NCBI GenBank assembly: GCA_021851325.1
Contig: JAJZDZ010000007.1
Coordinates: 1-64,000, forward strand
Origin: Pseudomonadota bacterium
GTDB taxonomy: Bacteria; Pseudomonadota; Alphaproteobacteria; Micropepsales; Micropepsaceae
Direction: 5' to 3'
Length of the DNA: 64,000 nt
Below the pieces are notes generated by a model. That model was given only the letters and a program-made list of their open reading frames with translations. It was not told where the DNA came from and searched no databases. Positions 51,754-59,345 of the stretch are shown piece after piece. Position 1 is the first letter of the stretch; each line of letters opens with the position of its first letter. Made by a program: the position numbers and the translations under genes.

Positions 51754-52638
51754 CTAAATGCTGGTCCGCTTGAGTGTGAAGCGTGCCACGATATTGATCA
51801 GTAGCACAAAGCCGGTAACGAGGAGGGCCGCGGCGTATGCCAGTGCATTGGCTGAGGCAAAGGGTTCGTTGATAAAAGTCCAGATTGCATAGGTGAGATA
51901 GCCAATCGGGGAATGCGTAAGATGCCCGTCCCACATGAAGCTCGACCAGCCTGCGGTATAGAGCAGGGGCGCGGTTTCCCCGACTGAAATGGCCAGGGCA
52001 AGAAGGACGCCGGTGAGAATCCCTGGCAGTGCTGCAGGCAGGCAGATACGCAGAATGACGCGCCGATCACTGGCGCCCAGTGCATAGGCAGCTTCACGTA
52101 TTTCTGCTGGTACCTGCTTTAGGGCGAGCTCGGTGGTCCGGCAGATATAGGGTAGGCAGATGATGGCAAGAACAATGGCTCCGGCAGCGACCGAAAAATT
52201 CCAGCCAAGCCACTCCACCATGGTGACATAGCCAAAATAGCCCATCACGATGGAAGGTACGCCCACCAGCACGTCGGCAAGAAAGCCAATGACCGAAGCC
52301 CAGCGGCTGTAATGGTATTCGGCGACATAGATCCCCGACGCCATCCCGAACGGTACCGCAAGAAGCAGCGCTCCACCTGACAGGACTGCGGTGCCTTCGA
52401 TTGCGTTAAGGAGCCCGCCGCCACGGCCCTGGGTTACGGTGGTCAGTACGGTCGGTGTCAGGGCACTGAAGCCCCGTACGAACACCATTTCGAGGATCCA
52501 GACCATCAGGCCCGAGAGTGTGAGTAGCGCGAGGCCACAGGTAGTCCAGCCGAGCATCGTGGAAATCCGCCGCGTCCAGCGCATCTTGAGCGGTGGACGC
52601 CTGCCGTTGCCCGGAACGGAAGTGGGCAGAGTTGCCAT
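51754..52638 (-). CDS. pstA: Phosphate ABC transporter permease PstA
   Basis: Inner-membrane subunit of the high-affinity phosphate importer, 294 residues with six spans. The cytoplasmic EAA loop is REAAYALGASDRRVILRICLPAALPGILTG, and the end VGETAPLLYTAG is also typical. It follows pstC by 2 nt. Beyond it lies only the converging MHS gene, so the pstB ATPase gene and phoU are not in the usual place. Confidence 0.94.
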   Translation of the reverse strand: MATLPTSVPGNGRRPPLKMRWTRRISTMLGWTTCGLALLTLSGLMVWILEMVFVRGFSALTPTVLTTVTQGRGGGLLNAIEGTAVLSGGALLLAVPFGMASGIYVAEYHYSRWASVIGFLADVLVGVPSIVMGYFGYVTMVEWLGWNFSVAAGAIVLAIICLPYICRTTELALKQVPAEIREAAYALGASDRRVILRICLPAALPGILTGVLLALAISVGETAPLLYTAGWSSFMWDGHLTHSPIGYLTYAIWTFINEPFASANALAYAAALLVTGFVLLINIVARFTLKRTSI

Positions 52639-52640
52639 GG

Positions 52641-53609
52641 CTAGGCTCCTCTCGCGGTCGAAAAGGTGCGGCCCCAGGCCGCGAGCATCAACCGCGCCGC
52701 AGCGTTGACGAGGACAGAGATAACGCAGAGCACGAGGGCAATCTCCGCCAGCGATTTTACTGCAAGTCCAGAGGGGTCCTGCAATGCGCTGTCGAGCTGC
52801 GAGACGATGAAGGCCGCCATGGTCGATATCGGCGAATAAATATTCTGGGGCAGGTAGTTGAGGGCGTTGCCGCTGACCATGAGCACGGCCATGGTTTCGC
52901 CAAGGGCCCGGCCCAGGGCGAGGAAGGTGGCGCCAATCAGGACCCCGCGGGTGCGTGGCAGCAGGATGTAGCGAATGGCCTCAAAGCGGGTTGCGCCCAG
53001 TGCGATCGAGGCTTCCTTGAGAGCGACCGGCTGGCTGACAAGTGCATCGCGCAATGTCGCGGTGATGAGCGGTACCACCATCATGGCCAGTACGATGCCC
53101 GCCGTCAGCAGACCATAGCCACTGCCGGGAGGGCCGCCGAAAAACGGAACCAGGTCCAGCCTGGATGCCAGAAACGGGAAAACATGATGGCCAAGGAAGG
53201 GGATAAGGACGACGTAACCCCAAAGGCCGAAGACCACGCTCGGGATGGCGGCGAGGAGCTCAACGAAGAGCGAAATCCAGGTACGAAGCTGCCCTGGTAT
53301 GGCCTCGGCCAGAAACACGGCAGCGCCAGCACCAACTGGAATCGCGAACAGCAGCGCAATGATGGTCGACAGGAGCGTTCCGGCGATGAGGAAGAGGATG
53401 CCATATTCGGCGCCGGGCTGGATCGAGACCCCGGCTGACATCACAGGATCGGCATAGAGGTTGCCGAGGTTCCACATGTCGCGAAAGGCAAAGCCCCAGC
53501 CGTTGAAGCGAATCGCCGGCCAGGCATAAGCTGTCAAAAACACGAGGATGACCACCAGGCTCATCGGCAAGACGCCGGCGAGGATGGCGAGCCAGTTTCG
53601 AAACCTCAT
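52641..53609 (-). CDS. pstC: Phosphate ABC transporter permease PstC
   Basis: Partner permease of PstA, 322 residues. Recognisable are the first periplasmic part (SAGVSIQPGAEYGILFLIAGTLLSTI), AVFLAEAIPGQLRTWISLFVELLAAIPSVVFGLWG and the EAA loop KEASIALGATRFEAIRYILLPRTRGVLIGATFLALGRALGETMAVLMVSGN. It starts 68 nt after the pstS stop, past a terminator-like hairpin that probably makes pstCA expression lower than pstS. Confidence 0.94.
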   Translation of the reverse strand: MRFRNWLAILAGVLPMSLVVILVFLTAYAWPAIRFNGWGFAFRDMWNLGNLYADPVMSAGVSIQPGAEYGILFLIAGTLLSTIIALLFAIPVGAGAAVFLAEAIPGQLRTWISLFVELLAAIPSVVFGLWGYVVLIPFLGHHVFPFLASRLDLVPFFGGPPGSGYGLLTAGIVLAMMVVPLITATLRDALVSQPVALKEASIALGATRFEAIRYILLPRTRGVLIGATFLALGRALGETMAVLMVSGNALNYLPQNIYSPISTMAAFIVSQLDSALQDPSGLAVKSLAEIALVLCVISVLVNAAARLMLAAWGRTFSTARGA

Positions 53610-53624
53610 TGCTCTCGTGCCATA

Positions 53625-53660
53625 TAAAAAATCAGGTCGGCGCCTGATGGCGCCGACCTT
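53625..53660 (-). terminator. Intra-operon terminator/attenuator between pstS and pstC
   Basis: Ten-base arms AGGTCGGCGC and GCGCCGACCT (plus-strand 53634-53643 and 53650-53659), loop of 6, followed on the minus strand by GATTTTTT. It lies between pstS and pstC, where partial termination would keep the binding protein in excess of the permease. Confidence 0.8.
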
Positions 53661-53677
53661 TTGCAGTGATAAGACGC

Positions 53678-54775
53678 TTAGTGGATCTTCGCAACCTGGT
53701 TCTCGCTCAGGCGGGCGATGGCCGCCGGCAGCGGGACGAAGCCAACCGCGCGCATGAAGTGGCTTGCCTCGCCACCCTTGGCGCTGATGCCCCAGCTCAG
53801 AAACTTCTTGAGTTCCATGGCGTGCTGGGCGGTCGGCTGCTTGGACTTCACGATCGCGTATTCATAGTTGATGATCGGATAGGATTGCGCACCGGGAGCA
53901 AAGATCAGGCTGATGCGCTCATCCGCAGGAGTTTTTGCCGCAGTTGCCTCGACGGCAGCCTGGACGGTTGCCGGGGTCGGCAGCACGAACTTGCCGGCCC
54001 GGTTCAGCAGACGGGCTTCGCCAAGTTTGGCAGTGTCCGTGCTGTTCTTGTAGCTGATCCCGATGTAGGCAACGCAATATGGCGTGGTCTTGCAGGCGTT
54101 GACCATACCGGGGTTGCCTTCAGCGCCGATACCACCCTGTACCGCTGGCCAGCTGATGGTCGTGCCATAGCCAACGTGCTGGTTCCACGAGGGGGTGCTG
54201 AACGAGAGATACTGCGAGAAAATGAAGGTGTCACCGCTGCCATCGGTACGATGGACTGGAACGATCATCTTGTGCGGCAGCTTGACGCCGGGGTTGAGCT
54301 TGCGAATGCTGGCGTCGTCCCAGAATTTTACCGTTCCGCTGTAGATGCCCGCGAGAACCGGACCGCTGAGGTTCAGGTGTTTGTTATTGAGGCCCGGAAC
54401 ATTGTAATTGACCATCTGCGAGGAGATGGCCAACGGAATGTTGAGCATGTCCGGATGCACTTTCATCTGGGCATTGCTCATGTAGGCGTCCGAGGCGCCG
54501 ATCTGGGCCACGCCCGAAATCGCTTCAGAAATGCCCGTGCCGCTGCCGGTGCCCTGGGTGGTGATCCGCACGCCCGGATTGGACTTCGCATAAACCGGGA
54601 CCCAGAGATTGAACAGCGGATAAAGCAGGGTCGATCCTGTCTCCAGAAGCTGGGTCTGTGCCGCAAATGCGGTGCTGCCAATGGACAGCGCACCAGCCGC
54701 CAGCGCGGCCGCGGCCAACAGCTTCAATCCTGTCGCCGCCCGCTTGGGGCGCGCGCTCGCTATCGTCGTCTTCAA
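53678..54775 (-). CDS. pstS: Phosphate-binding periplasmic protein PstS
   Basis: Periplasmic substrate-binding protein of the phosphate importer, 365 residues. A signal peptide (LKLLAAAALAAGALSIGSTAFA) leads to LLETGSTLLYPLFNLWVPVYAK, TTQGTGSGTGISEAISGVAQIGASDAYM and VHRTDGSGDTFIFSQYLS, where the Ser/Thr/Asp/Arg phosphate ligands lie. A long open frame on the opposite strand is only its shadow. It is the first gene of the pst operon. Confidence 0.95.
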   Translation of the reverse strand: MKTTIASARPKRAATGLKLLAAAALAAGALSIGSTAFAAQTQLLETGSTLLYPLFNLWVPVYAKSNPGVRITTQGTGSGTGISEAISGVAQIGASDAYMSNAQMKVHPDMLNIPLAISSQMVNYNVPGLNNKHLNLSGPVLAGIYSGTVKFWDDASIRKLNPGVKLPHKMIVPVHRTDGSGDTFIFSQYLSFSTPSWNQHVGYGTTISWPAVQGGIGAEGNPGMVNACKTTPYCVAYIGISYKNSTDTAKLGEARLLNRAGKFVLPTPATVQAAVEATAAKTPADERISLIFAPGAQSYPIINYEYAIVKSKQPTAQHAMELKKFLSWGISAKGGEASHFMRAVGFVPLPAAIARLSENQVAKIH

Positions 54776-55076
54776 ACTTGCCTCCTTGCCGTAGCCAAAC
54801 CACGGCGCTGTGATTCCCCACTAGTCCCCTTCAGCTGCCAGGACGGCACGCTGGAACAAGCGGGCGCAACCTAGAAATGTTTTGTGACAGAACGACCGCG
54901 ACAATTATTACAGTTCCGTAATATACAGCGCTGGTCTGGGGATAAGTGGTCCAGCTCGGGCGCGAACCACATCCCTTTGGCTAACGGAACTTGCGGGGAG
55001 AGGCAGTCCCAAGAGCCGAGGCATCGCTGCCGGGCGAGGCTTGGGCTATCTAGGTCGCTCACAAGGAACCCAGACC
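54776..55076. other. Divergent promoter region between pstS and the decarboxylase
   Basis: About 300 bp. On the pstS side, minus strand, CTGTCAC-AAAA-CATTTCT (plus 54874-54891) resembles half of a Pho box (CTGTCAT units 11 bp apart), and CTGTAAT occurs 23 bp upstream. The second unit is poor, so PhoB control is suggested only weakly. Confidence 0.4.
54874..54891 (-). promoter_or_regulatory. Weak Pho-box-like site upstream of pstS
   Basis: On the minus strand one good unit CTGTCAC, a 4-bp A-run, and a poor second unit CATTTCT. It lies about 100 bp before the pstS start, the right region for PhoB, but the match is incomplete. Confidence 0.3.
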
Positions 55077-56489
55077 ATGGATTTTGAAGAGTTCAGGCGC
55101 AGCGGCCACGACTTTGTAACCTGGATGGCCGACTACCTCAGTCAGATTGAAGGCTACCGGGTGCGGGCTCAGCTCGAGCCAGGCGCCATTCTGGCCCAGC
55201 TGCCCGAAGAGCCGCCGCAAAATGGGGAAGCTATCGACGAGATCTTTGCCGACTTCCTACGGATCCTCTTGCCCGGTATCACGCACTGGCAGCATCCGCG
55301 GTTTCTCGCCTATTTTCCGGCCAACTCCTCGCCACCCTCCGTTCTTGCCGAAATGCTGACGGCGACCCTCGGCGCGCAGTGCATGCTGTGGGAAACCTCG
55401 CCGGCAGCAGCGGAGCTCGAACAGCGCGTCATGGAGTGGCTCGGCGGACTTGTCGGGCTTGGCCCGGTGTTTACTGGCTCGATCCAGGATTCGGCTTCAA
55501 GCGCGACTTTGCTCGCGATCATCGCGGCGGCCGAGCGCGCCAGCGGGGGCCGATTTTCTCGCGACGGGCTCGCTGGCGGGCCTCGCTTGATTCTTTATTG
55601 TTCGGCGGAGGCGCATTCCTCCGTCGAGAAGGGCGCCCGTATCGCGGGCATAGGTGCCGCCAATGTGCGGAAAATTCCAGTCGATCAGAACGGCGCGATG
55701 ATCCCCGCCGCATTGCGGGAGGCGGTCCGGACCGATCGCGCCAATGGCCATGTTCCGGCCTGTATTGTCGGCTGCTTTGGTACCACGGGGGTCGGCGCGA
55801 TCGACCCCCTTGAAGAGCTGGCCGCCATTGCCCGCGCCGAGAGCATCTTCCTGCATGTCGATGCGGCCTGGGCCGGTGCGGCGCTGATCCTGCCCGAGCT
55901 GCAGCATCGGGCTGTGGGGCTGGCGGCCGCCGACAGCATCGTTCTTAATCCGCACAAATGGCTGATGACCAATTTTGACTGTTCTGCGTTTTTCATGCGT
56001 GAGCCGGCGCAGCTTGCCCAGGCCCTGTCCCTGACCCCGACTTATCTGGAAACACGCTCTGCCTCTTCAATTCCCGAATACCGCGACTGGTCGATTGCCC
56101 TCGGCCGGAGGTTCCGTGCGCTCAAGCTGTGGTTCGTCCTGCGCAGTTACGGGGTTGACAACCTCAGGGCGAAGATCCGCTCAGATCTTGGCGCGGCCGA
56201 ACGGCTCTGCGGCCTCATCCGCGCCAGCGCGGATTTTGAGCTCACCAGTGGGCCCAACCTGGCACTGCTCAGTTTTCGCTATGCCCCCACGGACGTACAG
56301 GATCTTGATGCCCTCAACGACAGGCTCCTACGCACTGTGAATGATGAGGGCTTTACCTATCTGACCAAGACACGTCATCGCGGCCAGCTCGTAATCCGCA
56401 TTTCGATCGGTCAGACTTACACCACCTGGCGCCATGTCGAGGAAAGCTGGTACCACATTCAGGATTGCGCCCGCCGGCTTGCGAGGTGA
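55077..56489 (+). CDS. Aromatic-L-amino-acid decarboxylase-like PLP enzyme
   Basis: A 470-residue group II decarboxylase (Tyr/Trp/DOPA decarboxylase family). Features are ITHWQHPRFLAYFPANSSPPSVLAEMLTATLGAQCMLWETSPAAAELEQRVMEWL, FTGSIQDSASSATLLAIIAA, HSSVEKGARIAG, GTTGVGAIDPLEELAAIA, HVDAAWAGAALILPE, and the PLP Lys294 in NPHKWLMTNFDCSAFF. ATG 55077 with AAGGA upstream is preferred over 55041. The amine product (tyramine, tryptamine or other) cannot be told from sequence. It is 32 nt before argC. Confidence 0.93.
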   Translation: MDFEEFRRSGHDFVTWMADYLSQIEGYRVRAQLEPGAILAQLPEEPPQNGEAIDEIFADFLRILLPGITHWQHPRFLAYFPANSSPPSVLAEMLTATLGAQCMLWETSPAAAELEQRVMEWLGGLVGLGPVFTGSIQDSASSATLLAIIAAAERASGGRFSRDGLAGGPRLILYCSAEAHSSVEKGARIAGIGAANVRKIPVDQNGAMIPAALREAVRTDRANGHVPACIVGCFGTTGVGAIDPLEELAAIARAESIFLHVDAAWAGAALILPELQHRAVGLAAADSIVLNPHKWLMTNFDCSAFFMREPAQLAQALSLTPTYLETRSASSIPEYRDWSIALGRRFRALKLWFVLRSYGVDNLRAKIRSDLGAAERLCGLIRASADFELTSGPNLALLSFRYAPTDVQDLDALNDRLLRTVNDEGFTYLTKTRHRGQLVIRISIGQTYTTWRHVEESWYHIQDCARRLAR

Positions 56490-56521
56490 CGTGGCGCACA
56501 GTTTGGGTTACACACCGGGCT

Positions 56522-57460
56522 ATGAATACGATCTTCGTCGATGGAGCGGCCGGGACCACCGGCCTTGAGATAGGTGAGCGGCTCGCGCATAGGCGTGACC
56601 TTCAGTTGCTGGCGCTGGGCGAAAGTGCGCGCAAGGATCCGGCGGCAAGACGGGAGGCGCTGAACAGTTCCGACGTGGTGATCCTCTGTCTGCCGGATGC
56701 GGCCGCCCGTGAGGCGGTGCAGCTGATCGAAAATCCGCGCACCCGGATCATTGATGCATCAAGCGCCCATCGTACCGCGCCTGGCTGGATCTATGGCTTT
56801 GCCGAACTTCTTCCCGGGCAGGGTGAACGCATCGCGACGGCGAGGCTGGTAAGCAATCCCGGGTGTTATCCGACCGGGTTCCTCGCGCTGGTGCGTCCGC
56901 TGGTTGATGCGGGCCTGATCAGCCGTGACGCTGCGATCACCGTCAACGCGGTCTCGGGCTATTCTGGTGGCGGCAAGACCATGATAAATGAATTTCAAAG
57001 CAACGCCGCCAGCGCGGGACCGCGCATCTACGCAACATCACTGATGCATAAGCACGTTCCGGAAATGCAGCAGCATGCAGCCCTGCACCATCCACCGCTC
57101 TTTGCGCCCAGTGTGGGCAATTTTTATCGTGGCATGGTCGTTGAAGTCCCGTTGTCGCTTTGGGCCATGGCCGGGCGCCCAACTGCGCGTGCCCTGCGTG
57201 ATATCCTTGCCGCACGCTATGCCGACTGCGAACTTGTTGCCGTCGCAAGCGAAGAGGAATGTCAGGCAACCACAGAGGTTAAGGCTGAAAGCCTCGCCGG
57301 TACAGATCGACTCAAACTCTACCTCTTTGCAAACGAAACCACCGAGCAGGTGCGCCTGGTGGCAGTACTTGATAATTTGGGCAAGGGTGCAGCAGGTGCG
57401 GCCGTGCAGAACCTCAACCTTATGCTGGGACTTCCTGCTGCCACTGGCCTTTTTAGTTAG
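56522..57460 (+). CDS. argC: N-acetyl-gamma-glutamyl-phosphate reductase (short form)
   Basis: Arginine biosynthesis: NADPH reduction of N-acetylglutamyl phosphate to the semialdehyde. The short type (312 residues) shows VDGAAGTTGLEIGERLA at the N-terminus, SSDVVILCLPDAAAREAVQLI, RIIDASSAHRTAPGWIYGFAEL, the catalytic Cys in VSNPGCYPTGFLALVRPL, and SGYSGGGKTMI followed by ATSLMHKHVPEMQQ. In many alphaproteobacteria it directly follows rplM-rpsI; here it is 6.6 kb downstream of them. Confidence 0.96.
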   Translation: MNTIFVDGAAGTTGLEIGERLAHRRDLQLLALGESARKDPAARREALNSSDVVILCLPDAAAREAVQLIENPRTRIIDASSAHRTAPGWIYGFAELLPGQGERIATARLVSNPGCYPTGFLALVRPLVDAGLISRDAAITVNAVSGYSGGGKTMINEFQSNAASAGPRIYATSLMHKHVPEMQQHAALHHPPLFAPSVGNFYRGMVVEVPLSLWAMAGRPTARALRDILAARYADCELVAVASEEECQATTEVKAESLAGTDRLKLYLFANETTEQVRLVAVLDNLGKGAAGAAVQNLNLMLGLPAATGLFS

Positions 57461-57477
57461 GTTCCCAAGGAGCGCTG

Positions 57478-58158
57478 ATGTACCGGCCCAGAGCCTTTGC
57501 AGTTGACGAGGTAAAGGCCCTGCACGCTGCGATCCGTGCGCGCGTTCTTGCTACTGTTGCGGTGGTGGAGGACGGGGACGTGCACTTGGCTTACGCACCG
57601 GTCGTCGTGGATGAGGATGGCCGGTTCGGGAGCTTGCGCTTCCATCTGGCGCGCCAAAATCCCGTGACAAGCCTTCTGGACGGAGCAAAGGTCAAGGTCT
57701 CGTTTCTGGGTCCGGATGGCTATGTTTCTCCGGACTGGTATGCCGCAGATGGATTTGTGCCGACCTGGAATTACATCGCGATTGAAGGGGAGGGGGTCGC
57801 GCGCCGTCTCGAAGGCGATGCGTGCGAGACTGCCCTTGCCGATCTTTCAGCGCAGCAGGAAGCAAAACTGGCTCCCAAACCGTCCTGGACCATGGCGAAG
57901 CTGACAGCCACAAGGCGTCATCAGCTGCTGGATGCCATCAGCGTCTTTGTGCTGCCGCTCAGCCGGCTTGAGGGCAAGTTCAAACTCAGCCAGGACAAGT
58001 CTGCTGCCGATCGAGCAGGCGTTGTGCAGGCACTGAAAGCTCTTCGGGACCCGGACGCCACGACACTGGCCCGCGTTATGAACATGCACGGTTCAGGCCA
58101 GTCGGTGACGGTTGACAAGACTGGAGTAGGCAAGGTTGGCGGTAAGCACGAGCCCTAA
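57478..58158 (+). CDS. PaiB-like FMN-binding negative regulator
   Basis: A 226-residue flavin-binding split-barrel protein of the PaiB family. Features are MYRPRAFAVDEVKALHAAIRARVLATVAV, LRFHLARQNPV, VSFLGPDGYVSPDWYA followed by GFVPTWNYIAIEGEG, and LEGKFKLSQDKSAADRAGVVQAL. PaiB represses sporulation genes in Bacillus; in Proteobacteria the role is unknown. It begins 17 nt after argC, so it may be co-transcribed. Its last 66 nt overlap the Bcr-like gene on the other strand. Confidence 0.9.
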   Translation: MYRPRAFAVDEVKALHAAIRARVLATVAVVEDGDVHLAYAPVVVDEDGRFGSLRFHLARQNPVTSLLDGAKVKVSFLGPDGYVSPDWYAADGFVPTWNYIAIEGEGVARRLEGDACETALADLSAQQEAKLAPKPSWTMAKLTATRRHQLLDAISVFVLPLSRLEGKFKLSQDKSAADRAGVVQALKALRDPDATTLARVMNMHGSGQSVTVDKTGVGKVGGKHEP

Positions 58159-59313
58159 AATGGTTGCTGCCATTGGCCTGGCGCTGTTGTCATAGACAAG
58201 GCTAGCAAGGGTGGCGCCCAGGGTGCCGACGCCAAATTGGCCCGCTCCCATCAACGCGGAAATTGCACCCACCCGGTTGGTGTCGCGGGCGAAGGCGCAA
58301 GCCAGTGCATTGGGCATGTTGAAACCGAGCATTGTCATCATGGCAAAAAGTGGAACAAGTATGCCCCAAAGCCCGCCCAGGCCTGTGATCACGCACAGCA
58401 GCATGATCAGCGCGACGCTCAGGATTGTACGACTTGCCCAACCCAACAGCACGTGCGGGCGGTGCGTGCGTAGCAGCCGTATATTGAGCTGGCTAGCTGC
58501 GATATAGCCAATGCCGTTGATGCCGAAAATCCAGCCGAAATCCTGTGGCCGGATGCCATATATGCCAATCAGCACAATCGGCGATACGGCAACATAGACC
58601 GAAATCGCGGACTGGTTGAAGGCGCCCGTGACGATGTAGCCCAGGGCATCTTGATCCCGTAGCACGCTGTGAAAGCTCATCGCGACCTTCTCACGCGCCG
58701 CTGCCTGGGCGGCATCGTTCGAACGCGATTCAGCGAGCAGAATGCCGACCGCGATGAGGGTAAGCGTACCAAGTCCCGCCAGGAGCAGAAAGATGATGCG
58801 CCAACTGAACCCGTTGCTCAGGAGCACGCCACCGAATAGTGGAGCGAGAATAGGCGAGACCCCCATCACCAACATCAGCCTGGAAAACACCCGGGCACTG
58901 TCTTCCATATCATAGTGATCGCGCACGATGGCCCGGCCGATGACAACCCCGGAGCAACCTCCGATAGCGGTCACGATGCGTGCGAGCATGAGGGCTGCGA
59001 AACTGGGGGCAAAGGCGCTGCCAAGGCAGCCAAAAATATAAAGTGCAATGCCAACCAGAAGCGGAGTGCGGCGCCCCTTGCGGTCAGAGAGCGGACCGTA
59101 AACGAGTTGCCCCGTGGCCATGCCAAGGAAGAAGATTGCAACGGTGAGTGAACCCTGGCCGGCAGCGGTGTGCAGATCCTTCTCAATGGCACCAAGGCCC
59201 GGCAGATACATGTCGGTGGCGAGTGGCCCGAGCGCCGTCAAGGTCCCAAGCAGACCAATGAGCCCTACCGAGCCCGGACGCAGCGTCGACAGCCAGGAGC
59301 GTCTTGCACTCAA
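58093..59313 (-). CDS. Multidrug efflux MFS transporter (Bcr/CflA family)
   Basis: A 406-residue, 12-span drug:H+ antiporter. The family start GLLGTLTALGPLATDMYLPGLGAIEKDL is clear, with GQLVYGPLSDRKGRRTPLLVG in loop 2-3, ARIVTAIGGCSGVVIGRAIVRDHYD, and VMGVSPILAPLFGGVLL in helix 5. Its 3' end overlaps the PaiB-like gene. It may share a transcript with phaC, which ends 32 nt upstream of its start. Confidence 0.92.
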   Translation of the reverse strand: MSARRSWLSTLRPGSVGLIGLLGTLTALGPLATDMYLPGLGAIEKDLHTAAGQGSLTVAIFFLGMATGQLVYGPLSDRKGRRTPLLVGIALYIFGCLGSAFAPSFAALMLARIVTAIGGCSGVVIGRAIVRDHYDMEDSARVFSRLMLVMGVSPILAPLFGGVLLSNGFSWRIIFLLLAGLGTLTLIAVGILLAESRSNDAAQAAAREKVAMSFHSVLRDQDALGYIVTGAFNQSAISVYVAVSPIVLIGIYGIRPQDFGWIFGINGIGYIAASQLNIRLLRTHRPHVLLGWASRTILSVALIMLLCVITGLGGLWGILVPLFAMMTMLGFNMPNALACAFARDTNRVGAISALMGAGQFGVGTLGATLASLVYDNSARPMAATILGLVLTANLAYSSLVNRHRLA

Positions 59314-59345
59314 AGGGCGCGTCCGTTCGTTTCTGATCAGCTAGA

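Noticed and set aside
53666-54874. 402-codon plus-strand open frame opposite pstS
   Set aside because: It is the shadow of pstS on the other strand, caused by G/C-rich codons; pstS has the signal peptide and all family motifs.
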